Shown here: piece after piece, positions 11,401 through 20,607 of the stretch
Position numbering within the stretch: position 1 is the stretch's first letter
How the letters are laid out: each line of letters starts with the position of its first letter
Assembly (NCBI GenBank): GCA_008704415.1
Contig: VXIS01000059.1
Span: 62,001-126,000 of the forward strand
Direction of reading: 5' to 3'
Length of the DNA: 64,000 nt
DNA from: Sphaerosporella brunnea
Lineage: Eukaryota > Ascomycota > Pezizomycetes > Pezizales > Pyronemataceae
Translations under genes and position numbers: made by a program
Notes under the pieces: model-generated
What the model saw: the letters and a program-made list of their open reading frames with translations, nothing else
Database searches by the model: none
What the model was told of the DNA's origin: nothing

Positions 11401-13153
11401 AATAAACAGTACCGAAAACGATTGCAATAATGATCGAAGTGAGCCACGAAACAGTGAGTGAGAACTTGTCACCCCACTTCAACAGGAACTGACGCTTCAT
11501 CAGGGCCCACACCTGGGTATGGAACGGCACGGTGTAGACGGAGGTGGCATGTGCGCCACGGCGCTTCGCATCGCGAGTTGCCATCTCGAAGTCTTGGTGC
11601 ACATGCTCCTCCTGCCGCAGCTGCTCCCGGTACTGCTCTATCTCCTGGAGCAGGTTGGTGTGCTGCAGGCTGTTGTGGAAGGCATCCTCGAGAGCCTGCG
11701 GAGTCGATGGAACATTGGTCTCGTTGCGGCCCTCGGCAAACTCGCGCTCCCACTCGTCGGTACAACCAGTGAGGTAGTCGGGAGTAGTCTGGCGGGGCTT
11801 TGGAGCAAAACCGAGGCCTTCGAAGTAGGCGCGAGCTTCCTTGGTAGGACCAAAGTAGACCTCATGACCGGAGTCGATGACAAGGACCTTGTCGAACTGC
11901 TCATAGATGTTCTCGGAAGCCTGATACAAAGAAACGAATGTGGTTGTTTGGTAGACGTTGGTCATGATTCGAAGGGATTTGGCGTAGTCCAGAGCGGTGG
12001 AGGCATCCAAGCCACGAGTACTATTGTCCCAGGTGCAAACAGCGGCTTTAGTGATCATCATCTCCGCGATGGAGACACGCTTTCGTTCGCCTCCGGACAC
12101 ACCGCGCACAAACTGGTTTCCAACCACGGTGTTCTTGGTGTGAGTAATGTTGAACATCTTCAGCAACAGGTTTACGACCTTGTCCTTGAACTCCTGCTTC
12201 GACATTCCGGCGGGGCGCTTCCCGGGGGTCTTGGTGTCCAGAGCAAATTCCAGGGTCTGACCAACGGTGAGAGTAGGGTTGTGGACTAGAGGCCAGTCAA
12301 CGAAAGTCCAGACAGGTATCACAGCGCATCACTCACCATCATCTTCCTGGTTGTAAACACTCTCGCCTCGATATCTCTTCGAGAACGTATCCGCAGAGAA
12401 TCGCCCATACATAACCTCACCGTCGACCTTGGTGTATCCAAAACGCTGGTTCGCCATCACTTTAAGGAATGTCGTGCAGCCGGATCCGGGTCGTCCAAGA
12501 ACCAGACACATCTCACCAGGCTTGAGGACTCCCCTGAAGTCCTTGAGGATATCCATCTCCTCTCCTTTCTTACCCAATCCCAGAAGTGTCCGTGCCGTGT
12601 CAAACACGTTGAAGAAACCTATGACCGCGTCTGGGAATGTCCGAACAATGTTCTGCGTTCCGCCGATCCCCGAGACAGTCAAATCCTGCCATATCACACC
12701 TGTCCACCAGTCAACACCATATACCCATATGATATTATGACTTTACCGCTCAAGAGAAAACCTACCAATGCGCTTGGCACGGATACCAGATTCCCTTTCT
12801 TCATGTTCATTACCGCGAAGGTGGCTCTCAAGATTGAACTGTTCGGCCTCCTCCTCCTCCTCCTCAGTATAGGCCTGCTTCTCTGAGTCCGCAGGAACGG
12901 TACGGCTGGTGATGCGAGCGATATTATTGTTCTTGTGGCTGACCCGCGACAGCTGCTTGCTCAGCTGATGAAACTCACGCTCTGCCTCCTCAACGTTGAC
13001 TCCGTGTCCGATGTTCGCCGACCCGCGGGGGTTGGTGCTGTTGAGGTCGTCTCTGGTGATCGACGTCTCGCGGTGCACCTCTTGCATCTTGTCATCGGTG
13101 ATGGTTTGGTCGGAGAAGCTCGACGCGCTGGACCCTACTTGGTCCTTGGCCAT
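8484..13153 (-). CDS. PDR-type full-size ABC transporter (ABCG, CDR/Pdr5-like)
   Basis: Predicted plasma-membrane ATP-driven drug or lipid exporter, 1482 aa. Exons are 13153-12766, 12699-12337, 12285-11018, 10969-9248 and 9191-8484. The order is NBD1-TMD1-NBD2-TMD2, the reversed ABCG topology. NBD1 has the fungal degenerate Walker A GRPGSGCTT (Cys instead of Lys), signature VSGGERKRVS and Walker B AVCTWDNSTRGLDAST. NBD2 has the canonical Walker A GASGAGKTT, the degenerate signature LAVEERKRVT and Walker B LLLFLDEPTSGLDSQS. These paired asymmetries are normal for the Pdr5/CDR family. The N-terminus is acidic and Ser/Thr-rich. Length matches the family (about 1500 aa) and no break is seen. The substrate cannot be read from sequence. 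It stands alone, not in an evident cluster. Confidence 0.95.
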
Positions 13154-16100
13154 ATAGACGATTGCAATTATTTGTATCGGTGCTCTCTCGAGGTCTGTAT
13201 GGGGTGTATATCTGGAAGAATAAGAGAAGTTGATGGTTCAGAAGCTGGATGGAAAAGTTCGTATCTCAGGCGTGGGATAATTATTGAGTCGTCTTATTGA
13301 TCAGGACGCAGAAGCTGTACCTTTGGCCCGTAGTCGTGGAGATGATGAGCAAGAATGGGACTGCAAAAAACTGTTGGGGAGCTTTCTACTTTTTATCCCG
13401 TGAGATCTGCCTAGATAGACTACACCCCTTGCAAGAAGGCAAAATTGATCTGGGTAGAGCTAGAGCAAGTTACTCCCCCCACGTTTCCTACTACTTCGTC
13501 AGACCCAATTTCCGTGCCTTTTGACGAGTGCGGATATACGATGGAAAGCGGAAATATCCATTGAGCTTATCGAGACCTCACACTCTGGCCGCGCTGTGAT
13601 CCGTGGTCGGCCCCACGCTGGCCTGGCTGGGCACTGGCACCGTCCCCGCAAGTCCAGGCTCGGAAATCCCCAGCTTTTGTGAGCAACGTCTGTACTTCCC
13701 TCCACGGGAAGACTTCCAGATTCCGGGCCGTGCATACATATCTAGGTATAGGCAAGCTTGAAAAGCCGGCTATCGGGGCCAACTTCGATGACCCTGTGTT
13801 AATCTTTCAACCACTCCATCAGGAAGAGGCCAAAGACATACCCACTGTCGACCTACCAATCGTTACAGCTCGGGGACGTAGACACTGGACAGGGTGCAAA
13901 TCCAGTTCCAAAGAAGGCGTTTTGATTGACAATTTTCGGCCCCACCTCGTCGTAATGGTCATCTCAAAGTCATGGCAGAATGTTTCGGCCTCGAAGAAAG
14001 CTAGAGACTAAAACACCGCGTTTCGGCAGTGAACTTTCTCGAGTGACCGCACAAAGCTTTATGGGCCACAAGCGCGCAGATTTTTTCGCGGCAATTCGAA
14101 TGGCCCACCAGAGTGTTTTGTTTTTGGCTTGCTTGGACCAAGTTTATGCTCTACCTATCTTAGTTAAATCAGTCTGTTGTTACTCTTGATGAGTCTTATT
14201 GATGCATTAAGCAACAGGTGCCGAAAAGCCGACGCTTTGATATGAGGGCTCTCCTGCCACCTCGTTGCAATTGCCAATGAATTGGCCTCGGCGCTTGTCG
14301 TTACGGAGACATGGAGGACTGGAAAATCTCGGATACCGTTGCCGATTAGCGCAATTTTTTTCGGTTAAGACATGCGGACGGAAGTTGAGGGCACCGTGAC
14401 TCACTCGACGCTGTTAATCGGGCCGGTTGTGGGATGCACATTTCAGCTTTTGCATCTCTGGAGCCGAGGCGATCACTACCTACTGTATGGCAAACATGTG
14501 TATGTTCTACTTTCGATTTATTCGGAAGCACAAGTACTGCCGCCCAGCAACGGCGGAATCTGGCGGATATAGGTGACTGGCACGGGCCCACACATGTTTT
14601 TTTTCCCGGTACTTACCCTGGTGGTTCTTTTCGGAGGTCGGCAAGGAGGCCCTAACTCCGTTTGCCATCTCGGCGAAACGTACATCCGGCACCGCCGTGG
14701 CACCAAAGCAGTGCCAATCGATATTGATGGCCATCAGCTGTGCATTTCCAAGGCTTTACAAATTGAGGTACGGACATGAGTTAACCCCGATGAAACCGGA
14801 AGGCAGAAATTATATATATGTATCTCCGTCGTACAATGGAGAATGGTGGTGGTATATAGCTCAATGCACGTCGACTTGTCATTTCGGTTTTGACTGTTGC
14901 TATAATCCATCCCGAAGACATCAAAGCCAGTCCATAAAAAAATGTCTGACCACAAAGGTCGCTGTTTATCGATCACGGCGTGCTGATCATGAGTAATCCA
15001 AGGTTTCTCAGAAGGCTTATATAGCCGACAGCGAAGTGCACGAACCATAGCTTAGTTTGATGCCGTGCTAAACAAACCAGTATATAAATTTCTCTAGCCA
15101 TCTCTCAATAAGACACAAAGCTGATCAAAAAAGGCAAGAAACTTGGGCAGAAGAACTTTTTGGAGCCTCACAAAGAAAACGGTGAAACATTTCCTGATCA
15201 GCCGTTGACCTCACCTACTGAAGTTACGGTGGGGCCGGGTGCACGTTGGTGCAAATGACCTGCCCCGTTGCAAAAGAGTACATACATGTACAGCGGGGCG
15301 GCGTGCTAGATCGAAGCTCAAGTATCGATCTGACTTGGTATTTGAGGGGTTTCGCGCCGCCGGGCTTGAACACATCGCCTTTTCCCCGAGGCTTCCGATT
15401 TGAATACTTAGTCGGACGACCCTGTTGTGGCGTTGTTGCTGGAGGCCCACACTGTTCTGATACTCAGGCTGGCGTCCTGAAACTCACACAAAGTTGCAGT
15501 GTAGGAAGACTTCGCCTCAACCTGCAGCCCTAGCTCTACAGTTGCCAGCCTTTCCATATCACTAAAAGCGAGAACACGGGGTATGGAAGATAGTTTTTTT
15601 TTTTTTTTTTTTTTTCTTTTCACGGGTACGGAGCGAATGAATCCCACGAGTTATAGAGCATAATAGCCGTTCAGAGCGATTTCTCACGATTTATGATAGT
15701 TATCTCATTCAGTGTCTATTTATGACTCGTTTTCAAGACACTCGCTCAGCTAAGTATCCGGCACTCTAGCACGCTGAGCTTTAGCAGCATGATCCCATTG
15801 CGCAAAAATAGTCTATCGTTCAAACACTCCGGGTCAACAGAACCGCCAGTAAGCAGAGCGAAGAGTGAGCCGTTCGGCTGAGAAAAGCGTGCGCCCTGAG
15901 GGGTAGCATAAGTACAATACCAAAAAGGGCTTAAAATCGCTCCGGCAGGGAATCAGTGACAAAAAAGCAGAGTTCACCCGGCATTTGTTGGAGAATACCT
16001 TAGCAATACTGTAAAAATACCGTAGTAACTCTTCAAGCTACGGGGTTTTGTCAATTGTGTACAACTCCAGGAGCTAATTTACGCCCCTTTTTGCTACTGT

Positions 16101-16282
16101 ATGCTGATGGTAGTTGCTAGCAGGGCCCGGGCATTATCAGCATAACCCCTTGCGGCCCTTGGTGAATCACTAAGCTCAAGAAGATTTCTTAAAAATGCAC
16201 TCAATCAATTTTCTCGCTACAATGTTTCCACAAGCCACCCGAGCGAGCCCACTAAATACCACTCGCTTCACAGCCTATGGAG
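13154..16282. other. gene-free 3.1-kb stretch
   Basis: The first few hundred bases must hold the PDR promoter. Beyond that there are only short frames without domains, and a 23-base T run at about 15594-15616. No TIR or LTR pair was found by eye. Confidence 0.4.
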
Positions 16283-18804
16283 TTACTGAGAATTAGGTAG
16301 ACAAGACATTTCAGTGAAAGAACGGACAAGTCTAGGACCAGTGTTGGTAACCATTCCAGAGGGAGCAGGAAAAAGGCTAGAACCAGTGTTGGGAGCCGTT
16401 CCAGAGGGAGAAGGAAAGAGTCCAGAACCGGTGTTGGGGACCATTCCAGAAGCAGAACGGACAAGTTCAGGACCAGTGTTGGTAACCATTCCAGAGGGAG
16501 CAGGGAAAAGGCTAGAACCAGTGTTGGGAGCCGTTCCAGAGGGAGAAGGAAAGAGTCCAGAACTGGTGTTGGGAACCATTCCAGAAGCAGAACGGACAAG
16601 TTCAGGACCAGTGTCGGTAACCATTACAGAGGGAGCAGGAAAAAGGCTAGAACCAGTGTTGGGAGCCGTTCCAGAGGGAGAAGGAAAGAGTCCAGAACCG
16701 GTGTTGGGAACCATTCCAGAAGGAGAAAAGAAAAGCCCAGAACCGGTGTTGGGGACCGTTCCAGAAGCAGAACGGACAAGTTCAGGACCAGTGTTGGTAA
16801 CCATTCCAGAGGGAGCAGGAAAAAGGCCAGAACCAGTGTTGGGAACCGTTCCAGAAGGAGAAAAGAAAAGCCCAGAACCGGTGTTGGGGACCGTTCCAGA
16901 AGCAGAACGGACAAGTTCAGGACCAGTGTCGGTAACTATTATAGAGGGAGCAGAAAAAAGGCCAGAACCAGTGTTGGGAGCCGTTCCAGAAGGAGAAAAG
17001 AAAAGCCCAGAACCGGTGTTGGGGACCATTCCAGAAGCAGAACGGACAAGTTCAGGACCAGTGTTGGTAACCATTCCAGAGGGAGCAGGAAAAAGGCCAG
17101 AACCAGTGTTGGGAACCGTTCCAGAAGCAGAACGGACAAGTCCAGGAATGGTGTTGGGAACCATTCCAGAAGGAGAAAGGAAAAGTCCAGAACCGGTGTT
17201 GGGGACCGTTCCAGAAGCAGAAGAAAAAAATCCAGAACCGATGTTGGGAACCGTTCCCGTTGAAAGAGGGAAAAGTCCAGAACCGGTGTTGGCAACCATT
17301 CCAGAGGTATAGGCTGAGCCAGGTGCGATTTGGAGACCGCTGAGCCTGTCCTGTAGGGGATTTTGAACAGCAGGAAAACCGAGCAAGTTGTCGGGAACTT
17401 GTGAAGAAAAGTTCTCCAGCGGCGAGACTCCCATGCCCCAAGGCAAGTTGGGTGACGCAGGAACAGTCGCCATGCGCCTACAAATAGGGACGAGTGGCCC
17501 CTGCAATGGAAAGAACTGTGGTCCGGGAGGCTGAGAAACATTATTAGAAGCTTGACGAGTCTTGCAGTCTTGTGGAAAAGATTTGTGGGTAGTTAGATAT
17601 TGGAACTCGCTGTTTTCAGCCTGTTTTTCCTCTTTTGTGGGGGTCTTGGGACGGCAAGCCTCGAACTCGGGGTTGTGAGGTAGGAGCCATGAATCCTTTA
17701 GCCGCCAAAGCTCCATATATGCTCGACAGTCGAAATCAGTCTCCAGGTTCTTTCCTACTCGAACCCAGCCGGGGCGCTTTGGACCTGCCGGAGCGAAGAG
17801 ATGAAGGCGACGTTGGCCGTTTACAAATTGCTCAGCAAATGCCTCCATGTCGGGTCTCTCCTTGGAGACAAGGACATCCCCCCTAAGGTTGCAGGTGATT
17901 ATGTTTGTATCCGCACTCCTAATAATTTTTTTAGCAGCATTCCTAAGAAACTCTTGTAGTGAATTGAACTTACCTGTTGACAGCGCCCCTCATACCAAGA
18001 AACCACGTCTCAGATGACATACGAAAAGGACTTCGCCCCTTCTGGTTCGGGTGTAGCTTTTTCAGGTCCGTCGGCAGCCACACGACTGTCTGTTTTAGCA
18101 GAACAAAAATGTCAGCTCATTGCGACGACGAAGGGAAGCAGTCACGGTTGCGACTGGGGGCGTGCCTCCAAAGTCTTGACACCCCATTTATGGAAGAGTC
18201 GTTGACCTTCCGTTTTTCCAACGACCGTTCCCCCAACATGAAGAATTACAAAACCAGGACGGCCTAAAAGGCTCTCCACAGGAAGATGGTCTAGTGCCGT
18301 TGGGGGTAACCCTTCACTCGGAAGGTACTCGACCTGGGGGAACCACGGCGAATCAAGCAAGGATATCAGAACAACATCAAAGTGAGGCGCCTTCGGGTCG
18401 AAATTTTTCCGATCCTGAGCCCCCAGAATTGACTCTCTACACCTATCTTCCCACAACGTCGGAGACTTCCCACTGCCCTCAAGGGCCTCGATGATGCTCC
18501 AGGGCATTTCGTTCCAATGGACCGTAAAGCCGATGTTTCCAGTAAGGTTGTTTGACTTCGCTACGTGTTCCTGTTTCAGGCGCAACCCTCGCAACAACAG
18601 ACTCGCACCAGTGTACGGACCGTCGTTCTTGTCGTCGGCGTTCACAATTGTTGACGCAGGAACGAAGTCCGGGTCGAGCAAAGCCAATTCGTTGAACGCG
18701 TTGTCGCTGCCGCCATCATTAACAACGTGCAGGGACTTCGTAACAACTGTCCGGTCCGGAATCTCATTGGCGTACGGTCCACATCCGAACGCCGGCGCCG
18801 ACAT
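16283..18804 (-). CDS. Kar4/METTL14-family (MT-A70-like) protein with long C-terminal repeat tail
   Basis: Proposed exons are 18804-18166, 18089-17974 and 17918-16283, giving 796 aa. Joining them restores an MT-A70 fold in order: LRLKQEHVAKSNN (the METTL14 LRLK..AKSN stretch), FDVVLISLLDSPW in place of a DPPW-type motif, RPGFVILHVG, KWGVKTLETVVWLPTDL, ETWFLGMRGAVNR, SADTNIIT, and FVNGQRRLHLFAPAGPKRPG with the closing RPKTP. METTL14 and Kar4 are non-catalytic partners of the mRNA m6A methyltransferase; Kar4 also acts in yeast mating and meiosis. The catalytic DPPW is absent here, consistent with that role. The first intron (18165-18090) needs a GC donor. After residue about 320 the protein is a Ser/Pro/Asn/Thr-rich tail with 22 repeats of 15 residues, which I do not know from the family. 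Confidence 0.75.
16318..17307 (-). repeat. 22 tandem 45-bp repeats coding 15-residue units
   Basis: This in-frame minisatellite lies in the Kar4-like gene. The protein unit is close to SGMVPNTGSGLFPSP, with variant units SGMVTNTGPELVRSA and SGTAPNTGSSLFPAP. The variants alternate in a higher-order pattern of three or four units, so the array grew by duplicating multi-unit blocks. Because 45 is a multiple of three, the opposite strand is also open for 332 codons; that frame is a by-product. Confidence 0.95.
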
Positions 18805-19580
18805 CTTCGGTTGTTCTTCCGTTAAGTTTTCTGCGCTAAAAGACGAGCCGGTTTGATTGCAAGATGATGGTGATGATGTGAAATTAAAGTTGCGCGAGGA
18901 GTAGATGTGGTGTTGGGGGGGGGAAAGGGTAGTAGGGGTTGTGGGAGTTAGGAGGGAGAAAGTTCGGTGGGAGTGGTAAATGGCAGCTACCCCGAGCTCT
19001 TCTTGGTTCTAAATTTCTCTAGTCACGCCCAGCAAGTCAGAATGAACGCATGAAAGCCCATATCACTCAGGTTTGAGTGGTAGATCCTGCTCGAGTGAGT
19101 TTTCATGAACTTCAGGCAACGTGCCATCAACTTTGACGACAGACGTCAGACGTTTGGATAGACCAACATCCTGCGACTTGGTGACAACATAGTTCTCCTC
19201 GCAAGAGCCAACATGAGCAGCACACAGAAGATGGTTAGCCAATGTTGAGGTTCGATGAGCCACATCTGGAAACGAGTACGATTCTCGGACTTTACTCCAT
19301 GCACCTGGTAAACACCATCCAAATTTCGAATTACGCTTGGTCATGTTTAGAGTCTACATAGTGAACGCCGCTATAGCGTAGTCACGATAAATCACCCAGC
19401 AGATTAGCACTCATGATCATGATGCGCCATCAAATTGATCAGATCACACCTAACAATTCGAAGCCCAAATCTCCTCAAATACGCCGAAAATCTCCGTCCC
19501 AGGCACTTCATCACATCCTCTCAATATCAAAAATCCAAAAATCCAGAAAAACATTAAAAAAACGCAAAAAAAAAAAGCCA
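18805..19580. promoter_or_regulatory. divergent intergenic region (Kar4-like / RING gene)
   Basis: This 776-bp region lies between the start codons of the reverse-strand Kar4-like gene and the forward RING gene. It should hold both promoters. It contains a T/G-rich strand near 18870-18960 and an A-rich leader (about 19540-19577) directly before the chosen RING start. A 93-codon reverse frame sits inside it. Confidence 0.4.
19063..19344 (-). CDS. short uncharacterised open frame
   Basis: This 93-residue frame has an ATG start in the region between two divergent genes. Composition looks protein-like (charged and hydrophobic residues mixed, four Cys), but I recognise no family, signal peptide or membrane segment. 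It may be part of a spliced small gene or a chance frame. Confidence 0.2.
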   Translation of the reverse strand: MTKRNSKFGWCLPGAWSKVRESYSFPDVAHRTSTLANHLLCAAHVGSCEENYVVTKSQDVGLSKRLTSVVKVDGTLPEVHENSLEQDLPLKPE

Positions 19581-20417
19581 ATGAGTTCATCATCTTCCTC
19601 TCACAATTCACCGTCACAACCAACGACCACTCGTTCATCCCCCGGATCGCTCAACCCCGAAAACTCCTCATCATCGACCCAGCCCTCCTTCCACACTGCA
19701 GACACCTCCGCCCCCTCATCACCGACCTCCTTCCACACTGCAGACACCCCTGCCACAGCTCAGCAGGCGCCCACAGGAACGCCCTCCCCCACTCTCTGCA
19801 GCGTTTGCTACGAGCCTCTCACCCCCTCCACCGTCGCAACCCTTTCCCCATGTAACCACGCAACGCTGTGCAGCAACTGCGTAACGCACTGGCTTTCGAA
19901 CCAGAGCGCCCAGTCGCTACCAAAAACATGTCCCTTATGCCGCTCGCCCATAACCGCCATCACCACCGCCTCCGGTACAAACCCCGTAGCCCAGTCCAGA
20001 CCCAATGACCCTATCTATTTCCGTATTGATTTGCCCGGAGATTATGATATGGTGCCCGAGTTGCAGGACTTGCTGCGGTGGAGGCCTAGGAGGCTGTCGG
20101 GATATCATTGGGATGTGGAAGGGGAGGAGGAGGTGGTGGAGGGGGAGGAGGAGGGGGGGGAGGTGGTGGAGGAGGAGGTGGTGGAGGATGGGGATTATGT
20201 GCTTCTGGCTGTGCAGGGGGGAGGGGGACCGATAATGTTGGGGAACGAGATTATTGAGGGTCTTGATAGGGAACTCGATGAACCGCAGCTGAATCAGCTT
20301 TTGGATGCGGTGGATACTGCGATGGAGCGCGGTGGGATTAGTGGGTTTCGTAGGTTTCATGATCAGCTGCAAGAAAGAGAAAGAAGAGAAAGAGAAAGAA
20401 GGGAAAGAGAAAGGTGA
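19581..20417 (+). CDS. RING-finger protein (probable E3 ubiquitin ligase)
   Basis: The 278-residue reading starts at the ATG at 19581. An in-frame ATG at 19413 would add 56 basic residues, but that segment looks like an A-rich leader. Residues about 73-125 form a RING: CSVCYEPL, then CNHATLCSNCVTHWL, then CPLCRSPI, giving a C-x2-C, C-x-H, C-x2-C and C-x2-C zinc pattern. The N-terminus is Ser/Pro/Thr-rich with two near-identical QPSFHTADTS-type segments. The RING is followed by an acidic tract coded by GGA/GGT repeats (about 20115-20190), and the C-terminus is a charged Arg/Glu repeat. RING proteins of this build usually act as E3 ligases; the target is unknown. Confidence 0.8.
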   Translation: MSSSSSSHNSPSQPTTTRSSPGSLNPENSSSSTQPSFHTADTSAPSSPTSFHTADTPATAQQAPTGTPSPTLCSVCYEPLTPSTVATLSPCNHATLCSNCVTHWLSNQSAQSLPKTCPLCRSPITAITTASGTNPVAQSRPNDPIYFRIDLPGDYDMVPELQDLLRWRPRRLSGYHWDVEGEEEVVEGEEEGGEVVEEEVVEDGDYVLLAVQGGGGPIMLGNEIIEGLDRELDEPQLNQLLDAVDTAMERGGISGFRRFHDQLQERERRERERRERER

Positions 20418-20607
20418 TGTTGAGATATATGTGGACTTTTTGAAGTTAATACATGGTTGATTGCTGCCTTAGATGCTGAATAATTGGAGATGATTCGCAT
20501 TCCTCATACTTAATGCTAAATCACAGAAAACGCACTCGATTTGTAGGTCTTGCGTCCGTCTGTATAAATATAAAAATCCTACCAAAAAATCCCACCCTCT
20601 CATCTCC

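Noticed and set aside
11519..12289. 256-codon forward frame opposite the PDR transporter
   Set aside because: It is an antisense shadow of NBD1, with no recognisable domain.
16314..17312. 332-codon forward open frame opposite the Kar4-like repeat tail
   Set aside because: It is a by-product of the 45-bp repeat, which leaves more than one frame open. The reverse strand joins a recognisable METTL14 core; the forward frame joins nothing.
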